Assembly (NCBI GenBank): GCA_016213125.1 | Contig: JACRBR010000359.1 | Coordinates: 1-13,657, forward strand | Length of the DNA stretch: 13,657 bases | Reading direction: 5' to 3' | Source: Chloroflexota bacterium | Lineage (GTDB): Bacteria; Chloroflexota; Dehalococcoidia; DSTF01; JACRBR01 | Shown: positions 1-6,913 of the stretch, piece by piece | Numbering within the stretch: the stretch's first letter is position 1 | Layout: each line of letters opens with the position of its first letter | The notes under the pieces: generated by a model | The model's database searches: none | What the model was told of the DNA's origin: nothing | What the model saw: only the letters and a program-made list of their open reading frames with translations | Position numbers and translations under genes: made by a program

Positions 1-1
1 G

Positions 2-3000
2 AAGAAGCTGAAGGAGACGCGCGAGAACGTCGATCGCGTCCGCATGCTGGTGCGCGAGATCGAGCCGCGCATCAACCAGCTCGAGCGGCAGGCTGGGCGG
101 GCGGTGAAGTACCGAGACCTGGCGCAGGAGCTGGCCTCGACACTTCACGTCTACTACTCGCACCAGTGGCAGGACGTGAACGACCAGCTGCTGGCAGCGA
201 TCACGACTCATGATCAGCGAAACGAACAGTTCCAGCACGTGCAGAGCGACGCGAAGGCGCTCGATGATGGCCTCTCGCAGCTGCGGGCGGCCATCGACGA
301 GCGGAAGCGCGAGATTGGCGAACGCGAGCGGCAGCTCCGCAGCCTGGAGGACTACGCACGGGACCTGGAACGCCGCGTCGCGCTGGATGGCGAACGCGGG
401 AACATGCTGACGGCGCGCGTAACGGAACTCACCGCTGAGATCGCATCCCTACACGCGGATGTCGCGGCGCAGCAAACGGAAGCGCCCATCGCCGACACGT
501 CGGAGCTCGAGGCGCGGCTACAGGCCGCGAGAGACGAGCTGGCGGCGCAGCGCGAACGGCTGGACGCCATTGACCACGAGATCGCGCAGCTCCAACGCTC
601 GGCGATGACGCACGAGCAGGAGGCGGCAAGAGCGCTCGCTATTGCTGAGGACCTGGACCGGAGGGTGAACGAGGCAGCCGATGCGATGGCGCGGCTCAGG
701 CGAGAGCGCGACGCCGCGGTGGAAGAGCGGCGGAAGCTGGTGAACGAAGAGACCGCCCGGCGCCAGGAACTCGTTCGTCTGCAGGCAAACGCCGCCGAAG
801 CGGCCCGGGCCGTCGCGCGCGAGGGAGAAGAGCGTCAGCGAGAGGCGCGGATGCTGACGCTCTACCGGGAGCAGCAGCAGGCGGCGGACGTGGAGCTGCG
901 TGCCTTGCGGCAGCAGATCGAGAAGGCATCGGCGCGGCTGGAGATCCTGGAGGAGCTGGACGTGCGGCCCCAGGCGCCGGACGCCGGCATACGCGCGGTG
1001 CTGGAGGCGGCCGGCCACCTGCCGCGCGACCTGACGATGCCTGACATGGAGCTGCGCGGAGTCGTAGGTCTCGTGCATCAGCTGGTACGCAGCATCCCTT
1101 CCGGGCTGGAGCAGGCGCTCGGCGTCGCGCTGGCCGAGAACTACTACGCGGTCGTCTTCGAACGCGAAACCGACATGCACGCGGCGGCGAAGTTCCTGCT
1201 GGAGAACGACTTCGGGCGAGTGACCATGTTCGCTCTGGACTCCTTCCAGGAGCATCGCCCGCTGCACATCATCAAGGAGCGAGGCGTCCTGGGCGTGGCG
1301 TCGGCCATGGTGCGCTGCGACTCGAAGCACCGCAAGCTCATCGACACATTGCTGGGGCGCACGGTGGTGGTCGATAACATCGACCTGGCGCGCCGATACA
1401 TCCGCCGCGGGCTCGCGAACGCGGTGGCAACGCTGAACGGCATCCTCATTCGCCCGGTAGGGTCGATGCTAGCGGGAGCGCCATCGGCCGAGCGCGCGGC
1501 GTTCGCGCTGGAGCGCGAGGCCGGAGAGCTGCCGGAGGAGCTGGCGCGGCTGCGACCGCTGATCGAGCAGAAGGAAGCGGCGCTGGAAGAAGCGCTCCGG
1601 CGCCAGGCCGAGACGGAGCAGCGCCTCGATGCGCTGGCGGCGAGCGTCGATGCGGCGCGCGAACGGCGGGCGCAGCTTGACACGCAGGTCGCAGCTGCGC
1701 AGGCGGAGCTGGCGGCATATGCGCCGCGACTGCGCGATCTGGCGGAAGCGATCGAGGAGCGAGAGGCGCAGATCGCTGAGACGCAGTCGGGGCAGGAACG
1801 AGACGCAACGCAGGCTGCAGCGAAGGCAGAGGCAGCGCGTGAGGCCACCGCGCGGGAACAGCAGGAGCGCACTCGGCTCGCATCGCTGGAACAGGAGCGC
1901 GCGCAGTTGCTGGCGCAGGTGGCCGAGCTGGCAGCGCAGGTCGCCCATCTGGACGGAGAGCTGCGCACCGAACGCAGCGCGACGCAGGGCGAACGGCTGG
2001 CGCTGGAGCGCATGCAGAAACTCATCGCGCAGAAGGAAGAACAGCAGCAGAAGGCGCAGGAGGAGGCGCAGGCCGTCGGCTCCAGGCTGACGGCGGCGCA
2101 GCGCGAGCTGAGTGAGAAGAACGTCGAGGTCGAAGCGCTCCGGTCCGACCTGGAGCCCGCGCGGCAGGAGCTGTCGCAGCTCGAATCCCGCGAGCGCAGC
2201 ATGTCGGCGCAGCTCGCCGAATCAAACGAGAAGCTGCGTTCCGCGGAGCGCGCCTTAATCGATGCCGAAAATGACGTCCGCGTCCGCCGCGACGAGCTGG
2301 AGACGCTGAGGACGACGCTGGAGACCGAGGGCTTCGTCGCTACCGCCGACGGAGAGGTGCAGCGACTCCCCGATCCGGACCCTGAGCCGTCGGTGGAAGA
2401 GGCGTATGTCGCGACGACCGGGGAACCGCCGTCGTGGATGCGAACTGACGATGGTGAACCCGACCTGCCGCCGGTGCGTGGCGGCGCCGCTGTCGACGTG
2501 GCGGAGCTTCGGGACCGCATCGCCGAGCTGCGGGGCCAGATCCGCGGCCTGGGTCCCATCAACGAAGAGGCGGCCACCGAGTACGGCGAGAGCCGCGAGC
2601 GCTTCGACTATCTGACCGCGCAACTCACCGATTTGTCGGTGGCCGAGGAAGAGTTGATGGGCGCGGTGGGGCAGCTGGACCGCGAGATCCGGGAGAAGTT
2701 CCGCGAGACGTTCAAGGTCGTGAACGCCGAGTTCGAACGCTACTTCAGCGCCTTCTTCCGCGGCGGGACCGCCCGTCTCGAGCTGGGGGAGGTCGATGAA
2801 GATGGGCTGCCGGGCATCGAGATCTACGCGCAGCCGCCGGGTAAGAAGCTGGGGTCGCTGGCGCTGCTGTCCGGCGGCGAGCGCTCGCTGACCGCCGTCG
2901 CGCTGCTGTTCGCCCTGCTGCAGGCGAACCCATCGCCGATCTGCGTGCTGGACGAGGTGGACGCCGCGCTGGATGAGGCGAACGTTGGGCGGTTCGTCGA

Positions 3001-3163
3001 GGAGCTGCGAGCGCTGGCGGAGAAGACGCAGTTCATCATCATCACGCACAACCGCCGGACGATCGAGAACGCCGACACGATCTACGGTGTGAGCATGGCC
3101 GCGGACAGCGTCTCGCGGCTGCTGGGGCTGCGGCTGGACCAGGTGAAGGTCGCAGACGACTAG
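2..3163 (+). CDS. smc: Chromosome segregation ATPase SMC, 5'-truncated by window edge
   Basis: This is the structural maintenance of chromosomes ATPase, which as a dimer with ScpA/ScpB compacts and segregates DNA. The reading frame is open from base 2, so the true start, the Walker A loop and the N-terminal head lie outside; 1053 residues are visible (full SMC is usually about 1150-1200). In order I see coiled coil rich in E, R, A, Q and L, a hinge domain at about nt 1020-1500, the returning coiled coil, the LGPIN motif (about nt 2550), and the C-terminal head. The head has the ABC signature LSGGE (2867-2881), Walker B ICVLDEVDAALDEA with its D-E pair at 2951-2956, and the switch histidine in ITHNRR (3047-3049). 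An acidic, proline-rich stretch (about 2327-2490) interrupts the second coiled-coil arm. The following ftsY gene matches the common smc-ftsY order. Identity is nearly certain. Confidence 0.96.
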   Translation, partial: KKLKETRENVDRVRMLVREIEPRINQLERQAGRAVKYRDLAQELASTLHVYYSHQWQDVNDQLLAAITTHDQRNEQFQHVQSDAKALDDGLSQLRAAIDERKREIGERERQLRSLEDYARDLERRVALDGERGNMLTARVTELTAEIASLHADVAAQQTEAPIADTSELEARLQAARDELAAQRERLDAIDHEIAQLQRSAMTHEQEAARALAIAEDLDRRVNEAADAMARLRRERDAAVEERRKLVNEETARRQELVRLQANAAEAARAVAREGEERQREARMLTLYREQQQAADVELRALRQQIEKASARLEILEELDVRPQAPDAGIRAVLEAAGHLPRDLTMPDMELRGVVGLVHQLVRSIPSGLEQALGVALAENYYAVVFERETDMHAAAKFLLENDFGRVTMFALDSFQEHRPLHIIKERGVLGVASAMVRCDSKHRKLIDTLLGRTVVVDNIDLARRYIRRGLANAVATLNGILIRPVGSMLAGAPSAERAAFALEREAGELPEELARLRPLIEQKEAALEEALRRQAETEQRLDALAASVDAARERRAQLDTQVAAAQAELAAYAPRLRDLAEAIEEREAQIAETQSGQERDATQAAAKAEAAREATAREQQERTRLASLEQERAQLLAQVAELAAQVAHLDGELRTERSATQGERLALERMQKLIAQKEEQQQKAQEEAQAVGSRLTAAQRELSEKNVEVEALRSDLEPARQELSQLESRERSMSAQLAESNEKLRSAERALIDAENDVRVRRDELETLRTTLETEGFVATADGEVQRLPDPDPEPSVEEAYVATTGEPPSWMRTDDGEPDLPPVRGGAAVDVAELRDRIAELRGQIRGLGPINEEAATEYGESRERFDYLTAQLTDLSVAEEELMGAVGQLDREIREKFRETFKVVNAEFERYFSAFFRGGTARLELGEVDEDGLPGIEIYAQPPGKKLGSLALLSGGERSLTAVALLFALLQANPSPICVLDEVDAALDEANVGRFVEELRALAEKTQFIIITHNRRTIENADTIYGVSMAADSVSRLLGLRLDQVKVADD

Positions 3164-3188
3164 CGGTGAGGCGACAGCCACCCCGTAC

Positions 3189-3210
3189 GGGCAGGTGTGA
3201 GGACCTGCCC
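3189..3210 (+). terminator. Hairpin after smc, possible weak intrinsic terminator
   Basis: There is a perfect 8-bp stem, GGGCAGGT (3189-3196) with ACCTGCCC (3203-3210), and a 6-nt loop, 26 nt after the smc stop. It is followed by TCGTTGCT, which is only mildly T-rich, so termination may be partial. The position between smc and ftsY fits either a terminator or an attenuating or processing hairpin. The stem is seen directly; the function is inferred. Confidence 0.45.
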
Positions 3211-3272
3211 TCGTTGCTGCGGGCCAATTCCTGCTCCTCGTCGGGCCGCTACGGCCATGCGCGGCGAGCCGA

Positions 3273-3278
3273 TAGAAT
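3273..3278 (+). promoter_or_regulatory. Candidate -10 box of an ftsY promoter
   Basis: TAGAAT matches the sigma70 -10 consensus at five of six bases. I find no recognisable -35 at 16-18 nt spacing, so support is partial. If used, transcription would start near 3285, downstream of the ATG at 3277. That would leave only the Shine-Dalgarno at 3289-3295 and the CTG at 3301 for initiation. Confidence 0.3.
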
Positions 3279-4254
3279 GGCCGGCGACAAGGAGGGTGTC
3301 CTGCTCCGTATCTTCAAGCGCACCAAAGAGACCGACCAGAAGACCGAACAGGCCCTCGAACGCACCCGCAAGGGGTGGTTCAGCAACATCTCCGGCCTCT
3401 TCGACCGCGGCAAGATCGACGACGAGATCTGGGACGACCTGGAAGAGCTGTTGATCGGCGCCGACACCGGCGTCTCCACGACGCAGAAGATCCTGGGTGA
3501 CCTGCAACTCCGCGTCGAGAAGGAGCACATCAAAGAGCCGGAGGCCGTGCGCGACATCCTGAAGCAGGAGCTGGTCGGCATCTTGCAGACGGGGCGCGAG
3601 AAGGGCCGCATCTGGGGCGAGGAGGAAGCTCCGCCGGACACGCGTCCCGCGGTGATCCTCATCGTGGGCGTCAACGGGACCGGCAAGACTACGAGCGTCG
3701 CCAAGCTGGCGCAGGCCTACCGCGAGGACGGCGACAAGGTCGTCATCGCCGCCGCCGATACGTTCCGTGCGGCCGCGATCGAGCAGCTCAAGTCCTGGGG
3801 CGAGGTCGTCGGGGCGGATGTCATCGCCCACAAGCAGGGCGCGGACCCTGGAGCCGTCGTCTTCGATGCGATGTCCGCGGCCGAGGGCCGTGACGCCGAC
3901 GTCGTCCTCATCGATACGGCGGGGCGGCTCCACACCAAGTTCAACCTGATGGAGGAGCTGGGGAAGATCCGGCGTGTCATCGAGCGGAAGGTGCCGGAAG
4001 GGCCGGACGAGGTGATGCTCGTGCTTGACGCGACGACCGGCCAGAACGCGATGGTTCAGGCGAAGGCGTTCTCGGACGTGGTCCCGATCACGGCTCTGTG
4101 CTTGACGAAGCTTGACGGCACGTCGAAGGGCGGGATCGTCTTCGCCGTGGCCGACCAGCTCGAGATCCCGGTGCGCTTCATCGGAACGGGGGAGAAGCCG
4201 GAGGACCTGACGCCGTTCGATGCCGAGGAGTTCGTGGATGCGCTGTTTGCCTGA
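3277..4254 (+). CDS. ftsY: Signal recognition particle receptor FtsY
   Basis: FtsY is the SRP-receptor GTPase. It binds the SRP protein Ffh at the membrane and delivers ribosomes making membrane proteins to the Sec translocon. From ATG 3277 it has 325 residues, which is the NG core alone with almost no acidic A domain. The N domain holds LEELLIGADTG. The G domain shows all the SRP-GTPase motifs: GVNGTGKTT (about residues 131-139), DTFRAAA (from 161), DTAGR (from 213), TKLDG (277-281) and the closing GTGEKPEDLTPF. The start is uncertain. ATG 3277 has little Shine-Dalgarno, while AAGGAGG at 3289-3295 ideally precedes CTG 3301, giving a product beginning LLRIFKRT, like other FtsY proteins that open with a short basic amphipathic stretch. 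An upstream in-frame GTG at 3166 would run through the hairpin and is unlikely. Identity is certain; the start is not. Confidence 0.95.
   Translation: MAGDKEGVLLRIFKRTKETDQKTEQALERTRKGWFSNISGLFDRGKIDDEIWDDLEELLIGADTGVSTTQKILGDLQLRVEKEHIKEPEAVRDILKQELVGILQTGREKGRIWGEEEAPPDTRPAVILIVGVNGTGKTTSVAKLAQAYREDGDKVVIAAADTFRAAAIEQLKSWGEVVGADVIAHKQGADPGAVVFDAMSAAEGRDADVVLIDTAGRLHTKFNLMEELGKIRRVIERKVPEGPDEVMLVLDATTGQNAMVQAKAFSDVVPITALCLTKLDGTSKGGIVFAVADQLEIPVRFIGTGEKPEDLTPFDAEEFVDALFA
3289..3295 (+). promoter_or_regulatory. Strong Shine-Dalgarno within the annotated ftsY 5' end
   Basis: AAGGAGG is complementary to the 16S rRNA 3' end and lies 5 nt before an in-frame CTG (3301). No ATG, GTG or TTG follows in frame at a suitable distance. 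It is the best ribosome-binding sequence near this gene and suggests a non-canonical CTG start. Confidence 0.45.
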
Positions 4255-4314
4255 GGCGGCCTCCTGGCCACGTCCCGTCCGAAACCAGATTCAAACCAGC
4301 GCCGTACCGCTGTT

Positions 4315-4338
4315 AGACGCGCCCGTCCCGGCGCGTTT
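4315..4338 (+). terminator. Hairpin between ftsY and the DUF2298 gene
   Basis: The stem AGACGCGCC (4315-4323) pairs with GGCGCGTTT (4330-4338), nine pairs including one G-U, around a 6-nt loop. The T residues that could form a short terminal U run are part of the stem. It ends 15 nt before the next ATG, so it could terminate ftsY transcription or mask the start region of the next gene. The rest of the 99-nt gap (4255-4353) shows no clear promoter. Confidence 0.35.
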
Positions 4339-4353
4339 ACCACGTAGGGCCGA

Positions 4354-6891
4354 ATGAGCGAAACGCTGCGGTGGTGGTTCCTGCTATCGATCGTCGGGGC
4401 GGTCATGCTGCCGCTGTGCCTGGCCGTATTCCGGCGCCTGCCGGACCGCGGATACGCGCTCTCGAAGACCTTTGGGCTGCTGGTGCTGGGGTACGTCTTC
4501 TGGCTGCTGAACAGCATCCACCTCGTGCCTAACACGCCGCTGGGCATCATCCTCGCGCTCGTGCCGCTGGTTGCGCTCTCGGGGTGGTTCGCCTCGCGCG
4601 AGGTGGACGACCTTCTTAGCTGGGTGCGCGAGCACTGGCGCTACATCGCCGGCGTCGAGGCGCTGTTCTTCTTCGTGTTCATCGCGGCCGACTGGCTGCG
4701 CGCAACCGTCGGCGAGATCGGCGGCACCGAGCAGCCGATGGACCTGATGTTCGTGACGGCGGCGACACGCGCGGACAACTTCCCGCCGAAGGACCCGTGG
4801 CTCTCGGGCCACACGGTGGCGTACTACTACTTCGGCTACCTGCTCGTGGCCATGATGGGCCAGCTTGCGTCGGTGCCGACGGACGTGGCGTACAACATCG
4901 GCATCGGCATGGTGGCGGCACTGGCGCTGATGGGCGGAGCCGGCGTCGTCTACAACCTGGTGCACATGCGCGAATCGGTCATGGCGCCGGAGGCAGCCTC
5001 GGCCGCGGCGGATTCGGTGTCGAAGAAGGAGAACAAGAGCCGACGGCGCAGACAGGCCGAGGGTGTGGCCGAGACATCCGACGGAAGTGGCGCAAGCCTC
5101 AGCTTTCGAGGTCTGAGTTGGAAACCGCCCTTGTTTGGCCTTTTCGGCGGGCTGATGCTCACGGTGATGGGCAACCTTGTGTACGCGCTGGTGTTCGCGT
5201 CGTCCTACGGCATCGGCGGCAAGGGCCTGTACAACTGGATCGACGTCGATGGCCTCGCCGCCGATGAAGGCCGCCACGGACGGTGGTATCCGGCAGAGTT
5301 CTTCCAGTTCTTCGGCTCGACGCGAATCTACCCACTCGACGACGCGGACTTCCGCGTCATCACCGAGTTCCCGATGTTCAGCTACGTGCTGGGCGACCTG
5401 CACCCGCACGTCATGGCGCTGCCGTTCGTGCTGATGGTCGTCGGGCTCGCGCTCACGCTCTTCCGCAGCCCTGAGCCGCTGGACGTGACGTTCTGGCTCC
5501 AGCGCCCCTTGCTGCTCGTGGCGTCGGCGTTGCTCCTCGGCGGGCTGACGTTCATCAACACATGGGACGTGGCGACCCTGGCGTTCGTCGTCACGGCGGC
5601 CGCGTTCGTCAGCAACTTCACGCGGGTGCGGCGCGTGACCGCCGACCTGTTCGTGCAGGTGGTGTCGTTCGCGGCGCCGCTGGTGCTGCTGGCGTTCATC
5701 TTCTACGTGCCGTTCATCATTTCGATCTCCGGCAACTCGCAGGCGGACAGCTTCAACGCCGTTGTCACCAACGACCGCATCACCGTCGCCGGATCGCGGC
5801 CGGTGCACGCGTTCCTGTTCTGGGGGCCGCTGTTCGCCGTCGTGGTGCCGTTCGTGCTTTCGAGGCTGTGGGTGGCGCGAAAGCGCATCACGTTGCAGCA
5901 CGCCGGGATGGCATTTCTGCCTTCCCTCGTGGTTCTCCTGGGGTGGCTGATGGTGTTCCTGTTCATGCTTGCGACGGACGCGCCAAACCTTGGCGCGAAC
6001 TATGGCAACCTGTTCGACCAGGTCGCCGACCGCGGCAGCGCCTGGCTGACGGCGATCTTCGTGGCCGCATGTCTCGCCGCGTCGCTACTGGCGATCTGGG
6101 CCGAGCTGACCTCGAACGAAGGCCGCGAGGAGCGCGAGGCTCCGCTGTTCGCACTCACGCTCGCGGCGATCGCATTCCTGCTGATTCTCGGGTGCGAGTT
6201 CTTCTATGTGGGCGACGTGTTCCGTTCGCGGATGAACACCGTCTTCAAGCTGTACTACCAGGCGTGGGCGTTGCTGGCGGTGTCCGGCGGCTTCGGGCTG
6301 TACTATCTGGCGTCTCGCTGGCGTTTCAGCTTTCCGGAGGAGCGCCCGTTCCGGGTGGCCTGGGCCGCCCTGGCCGCGATCATGCTCCTGGGAGCTGCGG
6401 CGTATCCGATCGGAGGAACCCTGAACCGCGCCCGGCCGTACAACGATGGGGGCATCATCACGGTCGGCGGGCAGCTACACGGCCTGGCCAGCAAGAATCC
6501 CGACGAGCTGAAGGCGATCGACTGGCTGAACGACCGCTCGAAGGGGCAGGATTTCGTGATCGCGGAGGCGGTGGGCGGCGATTATACGGAAGCGGGCCGC
6601 ATCTCCATGGCGACGGGCCTGCCGGCGATCCTGGGCTGGGGCGGGCACGAGGACCAGTGGCGGGGCGGCACCGCGAAGGCGCGTTCGGGCCGGTTCGAGG
6701 ACGTAAACGCCCTGTATCAAAACGCGGACGCGAACAGAGTGCAGCAGATCGTGCAGAAGTACGGCGTAACGTATGTGTACGTGGGCCCGCTGGAATCGCA
6801 GACGTACCAGGGGGTCCTGACGGACTTTTCCCGCATCCTGGGCGAGCCGGTGTTCCAGTCGGGGTTGGTTAGTATATATCTGGCCAGATAG
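4354..6891 (+). CDS. DUF2298 / Chlor_Arch_YYY polytopic membrane protein (TIGR03662-like)
   Basis: This 845-residue, extremely hydrophobic protein has about 17 predicted membrane spans. It carries the family's signature YYYxG (AYYYFGY, tyrosines at residues 157-159), preceded by the conserved-looking segment GTEQPMDLMF. The family is described as full-length hydrophobic proteins of roughly 700-900 residues in Chloroflexi and Archaea, of unknown function; it resembles GT-C glycosyltransferases that use polyprenyl-phosphate sugars. A basic, low-complexity loop (about residues 205-260, with KKENKSRRRR) is probably cytoplasmic. The C-terminal region beginning AIDWLNDR and including GWGGHEDQWRGG looks soluble and extracytoplasmic, like the periplasmic part of other GT-C enzymes. 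ATG 4354 has a weak TAGGG just upstream. The next gene begins 22 nt after the stop and belongs to the partner family TIGR03663. Family assignment is strong; a transferase role is inferred. Confidence 0.88.
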   Translation: MSETLRWWFLLSIVGAVMLPLCLAVFRRLPDRGYALSKTFGLLVLGYVFWLLNSIHLVPNTPLGIILALVPLVALSGWFASREVDDLLSWVREHWRYIAGVEALFFFVFIAADWLRATVGEIGGTEQPMDLMFVTAATRADNFPPKDPWLSGHTVAYYYFGYLLVAMMGQLASVPTDVAYNIGIGMVAALALMGGAGVVYNLVHMRESVMAPEAASAAADSVSKKENKSRRRRQAEGVAETSDGSGASLSFRGLSWKPPLFGLFGGLMLTVMGNLVYALVFASSYGIGGKGLYNWIDVDGLAADEGRHGRWYPAEFFQFFGSTRIYPLDDADFRVITEFPMFSYVLGDLHPHVMALPFVLMVVGLALTLFRSPEPLDVTFWLQRPLLLVASALLLGGLTFINTWDVATLAFVVTAAAFVSNFTRVRRVTADLFVQVVSFAAPLVLLAFIFYVPFIISISGNSQADSFNAVVTNDRITVAGSRPVHAFLFWGPLFAVVVPFVLSRLWVARKRITLQHAGMAFLPSLVVLLGWLMVFLFMLATDAPNLGANYGNLFDQVADRGSAWLTAIFVAACLAASLLAIWAELTSNEGREEREAPLFALTLAAIAFLLILGCEFFYVGDVFRSRMNTVFKLYYQAWALLAVSGGFGLYYLASRWRFSFPEERPFRVAWAALAAIMLLGAAAYPIGGTLNRARPYNDGGIITVGGQLHGLASKNPDELKAIDWLNDRSKGQDFVIAEAVGGDYTEAGRISMATGLPAILGWGGHEDQWRGGTAKARSGRFEDVNALYQNADANRVQQIVQKYGVTYVYVGPLESQTYQGVLTDFSRILGEPVFQSGLVSIYLAR
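6877..6890. repeat. 14-bp perfect palindrome at the DUF2298 gene stop
   Basis: TATCTGGCCAGATA reads identically on both strands and covers the final codons and the first two bases of the TAG stop. It lies in a locally AT-rich patch (TATATAT) unlike the surrounding coding DNA. It could be a dimeric regulator site or, as RNA, a short hairpin between the two genes. The symmetry is certain; the function is unknown. Confidence 0.4.
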
Positions 6892-6913
6892 TGACAGGCG
6901 AGGTCGCGGCTCT

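Noticed and set aside
1144..2577. Long minus-strand open frame (477 codons) within smc
   Set aside because: It is antisense to the coiled-coil codons of smc. Its translation is Ser/Ala/Arg repeats without domain motifs, as expected from GC-rich codon bias.
3166..3276. GTG 3166 as the ftsY start
   Set aside because: It would add 37 residues with Cys/Ser/Arg-rich, non-FtsY sequence, would be translated through the 8-bp hairpin, and begins only 2 nt after the smc stop with no family support.
4384..5901. Minus-strand frame of 505 codons opposite the DUF2298 gene
   Set aside because: The product is dominated by His, Arg, Glu and Gln, the complement of codons for hydrophobic residues. This is a typical shadow frame.
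5562..6872. Plus-strand frame of 436 codons inside the DUF2298 gene
   Set aside because: It lies in a shifted frame of a continuous membrane-protein gene. The Gly/Arg-rich product lacks hydrophobic segments or motifs, and the DUF2298 frame shows no break.
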